Positions 1-8,814 of a stretch of DNA of 64,000 nucleotides are shown here, piece after piece. Origin of the DNA: Pelagibacterales bacterium SAG-MED49 (GTDB taxonomy: Bacteria > Pseudomonadota > Alphaproteobacteria > Pelagibacterales > Pelagibacteraceae). The stretch lies in NCBI GenBank assembly GCA_014653365.1, contig JACWEQ010000003.1, positions 58,501 to 122,500 on the forward strand. The letters are read 5' to 3'. A model generated the notes under the pieces. The model saw only the letters and a program-made list of their open reading frames with translations. It was not told the origin of the DNA and made no database searches. The position numbers and the translations under genes were made by a program. The stretch's first letter is position 1. The number at the start of each line of letters is the position of its first letter.

Positions 1-1
1 A

Positions 2-1624
2 GATATTTCATCAAATGAAATAACAGGGGCCACAGCTGAGAGCAATATTTATAATATGCAAGCTGATAAAAAAAAAAATTCAATAAAACTTGACCAAGAA
101 CTTGCATCAAAAAAAATTAAAATTGTGGGGCTATATGATCCTGCAGATTATGGATTAAGTATGGATATGTGGTCAAATTCAGATGGCCAAATATTAAAAA
201 AACTTTTTAAAAATATAGATAACTTTGATCTTTCAAGCGATGCGTCCGAAATTCTTAATATTGCATTACTGACCAATACTTATTATCCAAACAAAAATAT
301 TACAGAAGAAGAGTTTTTAAAATTTAAATCAAATTGGATGATTAAAGAATCTAATCTTGAATTAATAGAACAATTTCTTATTAAGAATCAAGCCACTAAT
401 CTGCATCCTGAGTTAATGAAATATGTGGTGGATGAATATTTATCTCAATCAGATGTAAAGAAATCATGTGAAATTTTTTCAAAAATTAAAGAACCCTTGG
501 AAAATGAATATTTAACTAAATTTAATTTATATTGTTTAATTAATTATGGAAAAAATGAAGAAGCTCAACTTATTTTAGATTTACAAAAAGAATTAGGTTT
601 TAAAGATGATTATTTTGAAAATAAAATCAATTATTTATTTGGGTATGTGGATGAAGATAATAAAGAGATATCAGAAAGCTCTATTTTAGATTTTCACTTA
701 GCTCATAGAATAAATCCTGAATTTGAATTTGAACCAAAAAAAGAGACGCCCAAATTAATTTGGAAATATTTAGCAGCTTCTAATTTGTTATTTAATATTC
801 AAGATATTGAAATTACTGATATAGATAAAATTTCAACGATTGAAAAAGCTACACATGATAAAAATTATAATGAAAAAGAACTATTAGAGTTTTATAAGAA
901 ATTTCAATTTAATATAAATCAATTATTGAATGCTAAACAATCTTATAAATCTTTAGCTTCAATTGAGGGAAAAGCTTTGATTTATCAAAGAATACTTTTG
1001 GCAGAAGAACCAAAACTAAAAATTGAATTGATTAAAATTTTAAAAGAGATTTTTGAATCTGAAGGTATTGGTAATGCTTTCGACGTAGAATTAAAAAATT
1101 TTTTAAAACAGATAGATATAGAAGATGTGCCATCTAATTTTACAACTTTTTATAATGAACACAAAAATGATAAAGAAATTATTAATAAAAAAATTAAATA
1201 TAATAATAAAATATTACATCAATCTAAATTAGTAAACTATTTTAAAGGTGATTACTCCAAATCTAAAATTGAAGAAGATCTTAATAAATATTTAATAAAG
1301 ATTAAAAAAAATAAAAAGTATTTTTTATCAAAAAAAGACATAATTTTTCTTGAAGCATTAAAATCAGATGGAATTCAAATTGCTAAAAGATATGATGATC
1401 TTTACAAAATTAATCAATCTGAAATGCCAGCAGATATTCAGGCTATGATTGATAACAAGGAAATAGGAGCAGCATTATTGAGAGTTATTGAAGTCATAGG
1501 CCCAGAACGAATTGAAGATATTGATGAAGATACAGTCTATTTTATAATTAATACATTGAACCAGCTAAATGTAGACTCTATTAGAAATAAACTTCTACTA
1601 AAAGTTCTTCCTTTAAAAGTTTAG
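2..1624 (+). CDS. Unrecognised protein, 5' end outside window (partial)
   Basis: The reading frame is open from base 2 onward, so the first ATG at 56 is probably internal and the gene begins before the window. About 540 residues are visible. They are rich in Lys, Ile, Asn and Glu and look mostly alpha-helical, like a helical-repeat scaffold. I see no signal peptide, membrane segment or catalytic motif in this part. The gene ends 25 bases before def, on the same strand, so it may be cotranscribed with def-fmt-truA. In many alphaproteobacteria rmuC precedes def, but here rmuC is elsewhere (22392). Function unknown. Confidence 0.75.
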   Translation, partial: DISSNEITGATAESNIYNMQADKKKNSIKLDQELASKKIKIVGLYDPADYGLSMDMWSNSDGQILKKLFKNIDNFDLSSDASEILNIALLTNTYYPNKNITEEEFLKFKSNWMIKESNLELIEQFLIKNQATNLHPELMKYVVDEYLSQSDVKKSCEIFSKIKEPLENEYLTKFNLYCLINYGKNEEAQLILDLQKELGFKDDYFENKINYLFGYVDEDNKEISESSILDFHLAHRINPEFEFEPKKETPKLIWKYLAASNLLFNIQDIEITDIDKISTIEKATHDKNYNEKELLEFYKKFQFNINQLLNAKQSYKSLASIEGKALIYQRILLAEEPKLKIELIKILKEIFESEGIGNAFDVELKNFLKQIDIEDVPSNFTTFYNEHKNDKEIINKKIKYNNKILHQSKLVNYFKGDYSKSKIEEDLNKYLIKIKKNKKYFLSKKDIIFLEALKSDGIQIAKRYDDLYKINQSEMPADIQAMIDNKEIGAALLRVIEVIGPERIEDIDEDTVYFIINTLNQLNVDSIRNKLLLKVLPLKV

Positions 1625-1649
1625 AAATTATAATAAAATAATTAACTCA

Positions 1650-2168
1650 ATGACTGTTAAAACAATTATAACCGAACCTAATAAATTACTTAGACAAGTA
1701 TCTAAATCTGTTGATCGTGTTGGGAAAGATGAGCAAAAATTAATGGATGACATGCTAGACACTATGTATGACGCAAATGGTATTGGTCTTGCAGCAATAC
1801 AAATAGGAACTCCAAAAAGAATTATAGTAATGGATATTAGTAAAAAAGAAGGGAAAAAAGAACCAAGGTATTTTGTGAATCCTATAATTAAAAATAAAGA
1901 CCCTTCAAAAGCCACATACGAAGAGGGATGTTTGTCAGTCCCTAATCAATTTGCTGAAATTGATAGACCTAGTAAATGTGACGTAGAGTATTTAGATTAT
2001 AATGGAGAAAAGCAATTATTAAAAGCAGATGGTTTGCTTGCAACTTGTATACAACATGAAATGGATCATTTAGAAGGGATACTTTTTATTGACTATCTAT
2101 CAAAATTAAAAAAATCAATGATAATTAAAAAATTATCAAAATTAAAATCAAATACAGCAATTCTTTAA
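1650..2168 (+). CDS. def: Peptide deformylase
   Basis: This enzyme removes the N-terminal formyl group from nascent proteins at the ribosome. All three family motifs are present: GIGLAAIQIG at residues 44-53, EGCLS at 92-96 (metal-binding Cys94) and HEMDH at 136-140 (metal-binding His136 and His140, catalytic Glu137). At 172 aa it has the usual length. The stop is four bases before fmt, so removal and addition of formyl groups are encoded together, the classic def-fmt pair. Confidence 0.97.
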   Translation: MTVKTIITEPNKLLRQVSKSVDRVGKDEQKLMDDMLDTMYDANGIGLAAIQIGTPKRIIVMDISKKEGKKEPRYFVNPIIKNKDPSKATYEEGCLSVPNQFAEIDRPSKCDVEYLDYNGEKQLLKADGLLATCIQHEMDHLEGILFIDYLSKLKKSMIIKKLSKLKSNTAIL

Positions 2169-2171
2169 TTA

Positions 2172-3095
2172 ATGCCAAAAAAGATTGTCTTTATGGGTAC
2201 TCCAATGTTTGCTGTCCCAATTTTAAAATCTTTATATCAAAATGGTTATCCTATTTCAGATGTGTATACACAGCCGCCACAAAAATCTCAAAGAGGTCAG
2301 CGAATTAATAAATCACCCATACAAGGTATTGCTGAAACTTTAAATTTAGAATTTAGAACTCCAAAATCATTAAAAAATAATAATGAAGAATTTGAATACT
2401 TTAAAAGTATAAATGCAGATCTTGCAGTAGTTGTTGCTTATGGACAAATTATTCCAAAAGAATTTTTAAACTTAACTAAAAATGGTTTCATTAATATTCA
2501 TGCTTCTATACTTCCAGCTTGGAGGGGAGCAGCACCAATACAACGATCCATAATGAATCTGGATAAAGAAACAGGCATAACTATTATGAAAATAGCTGAG
2601 GAACTAGATACGGGCCCAATATGTAATACTTATAAAATAAATTTAGAAAATAATTTAAATGCACAAGATATTTCTGAACAACTTTCTTTATTAGCTGCTG
2701 AAAAAATATTAAACAATATTGATAACATATTAGATGATAAAGCAAAATTTATTGATCAAAATCATGCACAGGCAACGTACGCTTCAAAAATACAAAAATT
2801 AGAAGGTAGGATTGACTGGGATGAAAATGCTTTAAATATTATAGGTAAGATAAATGGTTTGTACCCAGTGCCTGGTGCTTTTTTTATTTTTAAAGGTGAA
2901 AGATATAAAATATTGAAAGCAGATATTGGTAACGGAATTGGAAACCCAGGTGAAGTTGTCTCTGATTATTTAGAAGTTGCCTGTGGAAACGGACAATCTA
3001 TTAAAATTAAAGAAATACAAAAACAAGGAAAAAAGCCCCAAAACATAGGGGAATTTATGCATGGTTCACAGATCAAAAAAGGTTCATTAATTTAA
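2172..3095 (+). CDS. fmt: Methionyl-tRNA formyltransferase
   Basis: It formylates initiator Met-tRNA using 10-formyltetrahydrofolate. The N-terminal formyltransferase fold carries the Asn-x-His pair (N108, H110) followed by SILPAWRGAAPIQ, and a DTGPI stretch near residue 145 supplies the catalytic Asp. A C-terminal OB-like tRNA-binding domain follows from about residue 205. Its 307 aa fit the family. It starts four bases after def and ends one base before truA, so the three genes are very likely one transcript. Confidence 0.97.
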   Translation: MPKKIVFMGTPMFAVPILKSLYQNGYPISDVYTQPPQKSQRGQRINKSPIQGIAETLNLEFRTPKSLKNNNEEFEYFKSINADLAVVVAYGQIIPKEFLNLTKNGFINIHASILPAWRGAAPIQRSIMNLDKETGITIMKIAEELDTGPICNTYKINLENNLNAQDISEQLSLLAAEKILNNIDNILDDKAKFIDQNHAQATYASKIQKLEGRIDWDENALNIIGKINGLYPVPGAFFIFKGERYKILKADIGNGIGNPGEVVSDYLEVACGNGQSIKIKEIQKQGKKPQNIGEFMHGSQIKKGSLI

Positions 3096-3836
3096 ATGTT
3101 CAGATATCAATTACTTATTGAATATGTGGGTACAAATTTTAGAGGTTGGCAAATTCAAAAGAAAGGCTCAACAATACAAGGTCTTATACAAGAAAAACTT
3201 ACAAAGCTTTTAAAAGAAAAAATAATTTTGAATGGCTCAGGAAGAACTGATACCGGTGTTCATGCAATTGCACAATCTGCTCACTTTGATTGTAAAAATA
3301 AAATAATAGACTTAATAAAATTTTTAAAATCTATAAATCATTTTTTAAATGAAGATGGTATCGCAATCACTAAAGTTAAAAAAAGAAGTAGTAAATTTCA
3401 TTCTAGATTTTCTGCAAAACAACGAATTTATAAATATATAATTTTTAATCAGATAAGTGCCCCTGTAATTGAAAAAAAAAGAGGTTGGCATGTTAGAAAA
3501 CAGTTAGACATAGATTTAATTAAAAAAGGTGCAAAAAAATTAATAGGTACACATGACTATTCTGTTTTTAGAGCATCAAGCTGTCACGCTAAAAGTCCAA
3601 TTAAAACAATTAAATCGATAAAAATTAAATCATCTAAAAATAAAATTGAAATAGAATTTAATTCACAATCTTTTTTACAACAACAAGTTAGATCTATGGT
3701 TGGTTGTTTAAAATATTTAGGAGAAAAAAAATGGGATTTAAAAATGTTTGAGAAAGTATTTAAGTCTAAAAAAAGAATATTATGTGCACCACCAGCACCC
3801 CCTGAAGGACTTTTTTTATCGAGAATAATTTATTAA
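3096..3836 (+). CDS. truA: tRNA pseudouridine(38-40) synthase
   Basis: It converts uridines 38-40 of the tRNA anticodon arm to pseudouridine. The signature GSGRTDTGVHA places the catalytic Asp at residue 52, and the second-domain motif with SFLQQQVRSMVG is present. It has 246 aa, a usual length. The ATG directly follows the fmt stop. Its stop overlaps the stop of the opposing SET-domain gene by four bases, leaving no room for a separate terminator. Confidence 0.96.
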   Translation: MFRYQLLIEYVGTNFRGWQIQKKGSTIQGLIQEKLTKLLKEKIILNGSGRTDTGVHAIAQSAHFDCKNKIIDLIKFLKSINHFLNEDGIAITKVKKRSSKFHSRFSAKQRIYKYIIFNQISAPVIEKKRGWHVRKQLDIDLIKKGAKKLIGTHDYSVFRASSCHAKSPIKTIKSIKIKSSKNKIEIEFNSQSFLQQQVRSMVGCLKYLGEKKWDLKMFEKVFKSKKRILCAPPAPPEGLFLSRIIY

Positions 3837-4306
3837 TTATTGTTATTGCTCATTGCAAATTTTTTATTAATTCGCCATCTAGACTCTGCTCTGACAATAT
3901 AACCACAACAATTTTTAGATTTACACTTACATACAAATTGTTTGTAATTTTCATCATAACCAAATCCATAATCACAAGTAAGCTCTTCACCTTTTTTTAT
4001 GTCCTTGATTGCCTTAACCCACAGTTTTAATCCTTTACCATCATAGTCACAATTATTGCTACATGAATGATTAATTAATCTTGCAGTGTTCCATGAAAAG
4101 TCACCATCTAAATCGTATCTTTTATTGACTGTAAATAGATAAATGGGCTTACTATTATCGTATTTATCTGACTCTTCTGTTTGTTTTTTAGTGATAAGTT
4201 TTCCTATATAGTCAATTATCTTTGTACCTTCTTTAATATCTTTTGTTGCATAAAGTCCTCTACCTTTTTTATCGATGTTAGACTTTTTAATTCTATATAG
4301 CTTCAT
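3833..4306 (-). CDS. SET-domain protein lysine methyltransferase
   Basis: This is a compact SET domain of 157 aa. Visible are the N-terminal GRGLYATKDIKEGT motif (SAM binding), LINHSCSNNCDY (the NHSC core that closes the pseudoknot), GEELTCDYGF with the catalytic Tyr, and a Cys-rich post-SET tail (CKCKSKNCCGY) that should bind zinc together with an upstream Cys. Such proteins transfer methyl groups from SAM to lysines, but the bacterial substrate cannot be told from sequence. It is the last gene of the minus-strand run and lies 30 bases after the deacetylase-like gene. No nearby histone-like substrate gene is seen. Confidence 0.88.
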   Translation of the reverse strand: MKLYRIKKSNIDKKGRGLYATKDIKEGTKIIDYIGKLITKKQTEESDKYDNSKPIYLFTVNKRYDLDGDFSWNTARLINHSCSNNCDYDGKGLKLWVKAIKDIKKGEELTCDYGFGYDENYKQFVCKCKSKNCCGYIVRAESRWRINKKFAMSNNNN

Positions 4307-4336
4307 ATGAATTTTTTAGAGTGTATATGATAATTA

Positions 4337-5266
4337 TCAATTAAATTCTATTAGAGCATCAACATGTCGTTGAGTACTATCTTGAAGAGCTTTTAGATCG
4401 TATCCACCTTCAAGAATTGAAACTACATTTCCATTACAAAATGATTTTACAACATCCAAAGTTCTTTTGGTTAATTGATAAAAATCCTCTGAGTTTAACC
4501 TAAGTTGCGCTAATGGATCATCAATATGGGCATCAAAACCTGCAGAAAACAACAAAAATTCAGGTTTGAATTCTTTTAATTTTTTTAAAACATGCTCATA
4601 TGCATTTAGGTATTCCTCAGCAGTTGTGCCTGCTTCAAGTGGAATATTAAAAATATTATTAAACTTACCTTTTTCTTTTTCTGATCCAGAACCAGGGTAG
4701 TAAGGATATTGGTGGGTTGAAATATATAAAACTTTTTCATTATTATAGAAAATATCCTGAGTTCCATTTCCATGGTGAACATCAAAATCAATAATTGCAA
4801 CTTTATTATATTTATACTTTTCAATTAAGTAATTAGCTCCAACAGCAACATTATTGTAAATACAAAATCCCATGGCCTTATCTTTTTCAGCATGATGTCC
4901 TGGTGGTCTAACAGCACAAAAAGCATTTTTAAAATCTTTATTTTGTACACCATCTATTGCAGTAATTATTGAGCCTACAGCATCTTTGGTAGCATCTTTG
5001 CTTCCAGGAGAAACAACCGTATCTCCATCAAGAAAAACTAAACCATTTTTTGGAAATGATTTACTTACTAGATCTATATATTCAGAAGAATGTGTATTAA
5101 TTAAAAAAGATTGATCAAACTTTGTTGGTTTTTTCCATATTAAATTTTTATTATCTAATCTTTTAAAGTTATCAATAACCGCAGTAACTCTATCAATTTT
5201 TTCTGGGTGTCCTTCGCCTGTATTATGATTTTGATAAGTATCTGAAGTAATTAAGCCAGTTTTCAC
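4337..5266 (-). CDS. Histone-deacetylase family (AcuC/HDAC-like) deacetylase
   Basis: This is a zinc-dependent deacetylase of the arginase/HDAC fold, 309 aa. The His-His pair is at 124-125, zinc ligands are D162 and H164 in DVHHGNG and D245 in SAGFDAH, and the transition-state Tyr lies in EGGYD near 289. All catalytic residues look intact. Bacterial members act on acetyl-lysine, acetylpolyamines or small acetylated metabolites; the sequence does not decide between these. Its start overlaps the dapE stop by four bases, so it is translationally linked to lysine synthesis genes. It precedes the SET-domain gene. Confidence 0.92.
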   Translation of the reverse strand: MKTGLITSDTYQNHNTGEGHPEKIDRVTAVIDNFKRLDNKNLIWKKPTKFDQSFLINTHSSEYIDLVSKSFPKNGLVFLDGDTVVSPGSKDATKDAVGSIITAIDGVQNKDFKNAFCAVRPPGHHAEKDKAMGFCIYNNVAVGANYLIEKYKYNKVAIIDFDVHHGNGTQDIFYNNEKVLYISTHQYPYYPGSGSEKEKGKFNNIFNIPLEAGTTAEEYLNAYEHVLKKLKEFKPEFLLFSAGFDAHIDDPLAQLRLNSEDFYQLTKRTLDVVKSFCNGNVVSILEGGYDLKALQDSTQRHVDALIEFN

Positions 5267-6420
5267 TTAAAATAATTCTTTAGTATAATTGAATAAATTA
5301 AAGTTAATTTTTTTAAATCAGATAAAGATACAGCTTCATCAACTTTATGCATAGTTTTACCAACTAACCCAAATTCTAGGCAAGGTGCTATTTTTCTAAT
5401 AAATCTTGCATCAGAAGTTCCACCAGTTGTTGAAAGTTTAGGTTTAATTTTTGTGACTTTTTTAATTATATCTTGGATCATATAAGTAGTGTTATTGGGC
5501 TTAGTAAGAAAAGCCTCTCCAGAAATACTATAATCAATTTTAAATTTTGATTTATTTTTTTTACTTATATTTTTTATAATTTTATTAATTTTCTTTTTAA
5601 TAGAATTTGAAGAATGTTTATTATTAAATCTTATATTGAATTTAGCATTTGCTAATCCAGGTATTACATTATCTGCAAAGTTATCAATATTGATTTTAGT
5701 AATTTCAAGATTTGTTGGTTGAAAATCTTTTGTACCATTATCAAATTTAATTTCTTTTAATTCTTTAAGTATTTGAACTAATGCTGTTGAAGGATTGTTT
5801 GCTCTATTAGGGTATGCAACATGTCCTTGAATACCAATTATAGATAATCTTCCAGTCATACTTCCTCTTCGACCTATCTTAATCATTTCACCCAACTTAT
5901 TTGGGTTAGTAGGTTCTCCAACTAAGCAAAAATCTATCTTTTCTTTTTTCTTTTTTAAATATTCAACTACTTTTTTTGTGCCATTAATTGCAACTCCTTC
6001 TTCATCACCAGTGATCAAAAGGCTGACAGAACCGTTAAAATCTCTTTTATTTGCAACAAAACTACTGACTGCTGAAACAAATGCAGCAATTGAACTCTTC
6101 ATATCATTAGCACCCCTTCCAATTAAATATCCTTTCTTAACGGATGGTTTAAATGGATTTACTGTCCAATCTTTTAAATTTCCTGCGGGGACAACATCAA
6201 GGTGACCTGCATAACAAAAATTTGGTCCTTTATTACCAAGTCTTGCATAAAGATTTTTTACTGGCTTACTATCTTTTTCTCTAAATTCCAAAATTTTAGT
6301 TTTAAATCCAAGAGTTTTAAGTTTTTTCTCTAAGAACTTCATTATTCCAGCATCAACAGGTGTTACTGTTGGAAATTTAATTAGTTCTTTAGCTAATTGA
6401 AGTTCATTTATGGTAGCCAT
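5263..6420 (-). CDS. dapE: Succinyl-diaminopimelate desuccinylase
   Basis: It hydrolyses N-succinyl-LL-diaminopimelate in the succinylase branch of lysine and peptidoglycan precursor synthesis. It is an M20-type metallohydrolase with metal-ligand motifs GHLDVVPAG and GANDMKSS, and TGDEEG with the catalytic Glu. A dimerisation domain follows from about residue 180, and a C-terminal metal ligand lies in the GTSDARF region. Its 385 aa are usual. It is eight bases downstream of dapD, which makes the preceding succinylation step. Confidence 0.96.
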   Translation of the reverse strand: MATINELQLAKELIKFPTVTPVDAGIMKFLEKKLKTLGFKTKILEFREKDSKPVKNLYARLGNKGPNFCYAGHLDVVPAGNLKDWTVNPFKPSVKKGYLIGRGANDMKSSIAAFVSAVSSFVANKRDFNGSVSLLITGDEEGVAINGTKKVVEYLKKKKEKIDFCLVGEPTNPNKLGEMIKIGRRGSMTGRLSIIGIQGHVAYPNRANNPSTALVQILKELKEIKFDNGTKDFQPTNLEITKINIDNFADNVIPGLANAKFNIRFNNKHSSNSIKKKINKIIKNISKKNKSKFKIDYSISGEAFLTKPNNTTYMIQDIIKKVTKIKPKLSTTGGTSDARFIRKIAPCLEFGLVGKTMHKVDEAVSLSDLKKLTLIYSIILKNYFK

Positions 6421-6427
6421 TGTAAAT

Positions 6428-7258
6428 CTATTCTCTTAATAAATCGTTAACAGAAGTTTTAGATCTTGTTTTTTCATCAACTTGTTTGATGATTACAGCA
6501 CAATATAACGAAGGAGCAGAAGCGTTATTTCTATCAGGTAACGATCCAGGTACAACAACAGAATAAGGAGGAATTTTTCCATAAGTAATTTCTCCAGTGT
6601 TTCTATTTACTATCTTAGTAGATTGTCCAATATACATTCCCATACTTAAAACAGACCCTTCTCCAACAATAACACCTTCAACAACTTCTGACATAGCTCC
6701 TATAAAGCAGTTGTCCTCAATTATTGTTGGCAATGCTTGAGCGGGTTCTAATACTCCACCAATTCCACTTCCTGCAGAAATATGACAATTTTTTCCTATT
6801 TGGCAGCAACTACCAGCACGACTAAAAGTATCCATCATAGTACTTTCATCAATATATGCTCCAATATTTACATAGCATGGCATAAGTACTGCATTTTTTC
6901 CTACAAACGATCCTTTTCTAACAGGAGAATTTGGTACCATTCTAAATCCTGCCTTTTCATGATCTTCTTTAGTCCAACCAGCCGTTTTACCTTTTAACAA
7001 GTGTGCTTTGTCATACCAACTGCTGTATGGTCCATTTAAATTTTCCATTGGGTATATTCTAAAACTAAGCATAATAGCTTTTTTAATATGTTGATGAGTA
7101 ACCCATTCACCATTTATTTTTTCCGCAACTCTTACTTTACCGCTGTCTAAATCATCGATCATTTGATTGATGGTATCTTTTAAACTTTGGTCAGAATCTT
7201 GATTTACATTATCTTTATTTTCCCATGCTTCATTTATAATCTTTTCTATATTGCTCAT
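6428..7258 (-). CDS. dapD: Tetrahydrodipicolinate N-succinyltransferase
   Basis: It transfers succinate from succinyl-CoA to tetrahydrodipicolinate in lysine synthesis. The protein (276 aa) has a helical N-terminal domain and a left-handed beta-helix of hexapeptide repeats (around residues 105-210, for example VLMPCYVNIGAYID and GSGIGGVLEPAQ), the typical trimeric acyltransferase core. It lies directly upstream of dapE on the minus strand with a short spacer, so the two steps are coexpressed. Confidence 0.97.
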   Translation of the reverse strand: MSNIEKIINEAWENKDNVNQDSDQSLKDTINQMIDDLDSGKVRVAEKINGEWVTHQHIKKAIMLSFRIYPMENLNGPYSSWYDKAHLLKGKTAGWTKEDHEKAGFRMVPNSPVRKGSFVGKNAVLMPCYVNIGAYIDESTMMDTFSRAGSCCQIGKNCHISAGSGIGGVLEPAQALPTIIEDNCFIGAMSEVVEGVIVGEGSVLSMGMYIGQSTKIVNRNTGEITYGKIPPYSVVVPGSLPDRNNASAPSLYCAVIIKQVDEKTRSKTSVNDLLRE

Positions 7259-7279
7259 ATTTTTTTTTAGATAGTTAAT

Positions 7280-7951
7280 TTAATTACTCTTTAATATATT
7301 AATTTCTTGTAAAAAAGAAGGCAAGTTCTTAATCTTATAATCTATATATGGCTTGTCAGAGTCTTTTTTTGCAAATGTCTCTTCATTTTCTAACCAACAA
7401 GTTTTCATCCCTAAATTTTTAGCTTGTTCCAAGTTATGAGCAATATCTTCAATTAAAATTGACTGATTTGGATTTATATCAAATTTTTTTATTAATTTTT
7501 CATACGGATCTAAATGAGGTTTTGGAGTAAAGTTGGCATCTACAATATCAAAAGCCCCATCAAATAAGCCATCTATTCCTAATTGTTTAGTAACATTTTC
7601 AACATGTGCGTGGGAACCATTAGTAAAGATGATTTTTTTTTCTTTAATTTTAATTAGCTCTTCTCGTAACTTTAAATCTTTTGGCAACCAACTAATATCT
7701 ATATCGTGAACAAATTCTAAAAAGTCATGTGGATCTATTCCATCCTGTTTCATTAAACCAGATAAAGTTGTGCCATATTCATAAAAATATTTTTTTTGTA
7801 TTTCCTTTGCTTTAACCAAATCCACATTCATTTTTTCAGATATAAAAGCACTCATTTTCTTATCTACTTCAGAGAAAACTTTTGTTTGACCGCTATAAAG
7901 AGTGTTATCTAGGTCAAATATCCAATATTTTATGTTTATTAATTCTTTCAT
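7280..7951 (-). CDS. HAD-superfamily pyrimidine 5'-nucleotidase
   Basis: This HAD hydrolase (223 aa) has motif I WIFDLDNTLY with the nucleophile Asp and general acid Asp, motif II FTNGSHAH, motif III Lys in PKPHLDPY, and motif IV LIEDIAHN. The spacing and the inserted helical cap match the Sdt1/pyrimidine 5'-nucleotidase group, a frequent neighbour of argB and dapD in alphaproteobacteria. It probably dephosphorylates UMP, CMP or a related phosphate; the substrate is inferred from family only. Its start overlaps the argB stop by four bases. Confidence 0.85.
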   Translation of the reverse strand: MKELINIKYWIFDLDNTLYSGQTKVFSEVDKKMSAFISEKMNVDLVKAKEIQKKYFYEYGTTLSGLMKQDGIDPHDFLEFVHDIDISWLPKDLKLREELIKIKEKKIIFTNGSHAHVENVTKQLGIDGLFDGAFDIVDANFTPKPHLDPYEKLIKKFDINPNQSILIEDIAHNLEQAKNLGMKTCWLENEETFAKKDSDKPYIDYKIKNLPSFLQEINILKSN

Positions 7952-8814
7952 TGTCTAATTAAAGTTCCCGAACCTTTGTCAGATAATAGTTCAAAAAGTA
8001 TTGAGTGGTTTTTTCGACCATCAATAATAACAACTCCTTTAACACCATTACTAGCAACATCTAGACAATTGTTTATTTTGGGTATCATTCCTTCAGTAAC
8101 TGTCTCATTATTTATTAAATCTTGAATAGATTGAGAATTAATTTCAGGAATTAATTTATTATTATCATCCAAAACACCTTCAACATCACTCATAATTATT
8201 AATCGTCTGGCTTCAATTTTTTTTGCAATTGATCCTGCGGCCGTGTCAGCATTTATGTTATATGTTTGATTGCTTTCATCTAAACCCAATGGAGCTATAA
8301 CAGGGACTTTTTTTTCGTCCACAATTTTATCTATGATTGTTTTGTTAATTTCAGTAGGAGTTCCAACAAAGCCAAGATCAGTACTTTCTTGAATTACTGT
8401 AATAATATTATTTTGCTTAGAACTAATAGTCTGACTATTACAGGCTTGTTGTTGTAGGGCTTCTATTATTTCTTTATTAAAATTTATTAATACTTCCTCA
8501 ACTACTTCAATAGTTTCTTTGTTTGTAACCCTCAGCCCTTTAACAAATTCACTTTTAATACCTGTTTCATTTAATTTATTACTAATTCTTTTTCCACCTC
8601 CATGAACTATAATTGGAATAAACCCAAGTTTATTTAATACTGATATATCTTTAATAAAAATATCAAATAGGTTTTTATCAACTAAAACACTACCTCCACA
8701 TTTAATGACAATGTATTCATCGTTATATTTATCTAAATATTTTTTAACCTCATCAATTGACGGACCATTAGATGGTAGGATTTTTTTTAACTCTTCTTCT
8801 TTGATCTCCAACAT
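7948..8814 (-). CDS. argB: Acetylglutamate kinase
   Basis: It phosphorylates N-acetylglutamate, the second step of arginine synthesis; argJ, argD and argF are elsewhere in this window. The amino acid kinase fold is shown by KCGGSVL near the N terminus, IIVHGGGKRI, the NADTAAGSIA nucleotide region and a C-terminal IIDGRK stretch. It has 288 aa, a usual length. Its start shares one base with the yidC stop. The engB gene that often sits between yidC and argB in alphaproteobacteria is absent here. Confidence 0.94.
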   Translation of the reverse strand: MLEIKEEELKKILPSNGPSIDEVKKYLDKYNDEYIVIKCGGSVLVDKNLFDIFIKDISVLNKLGFIPIIVHGGGKRISNKLNETGIKSEFVKGLRVTNKETIEVVEEVLINFNKEIIEALQQQACNSQTISSKQNNIITVIQESTDLGFVGTPTEINKTIIDKIVDEKKVPVIAPLGLDESNQTYNINADTAAGSIAKKIEARRLIIMSDVEGVLDDNNKLIPEINSQSIQDLINNETVTEGMIPKINNCLDVASNGVKGVVIIDGRKNHSILFELLSDKGSGTLIRQ

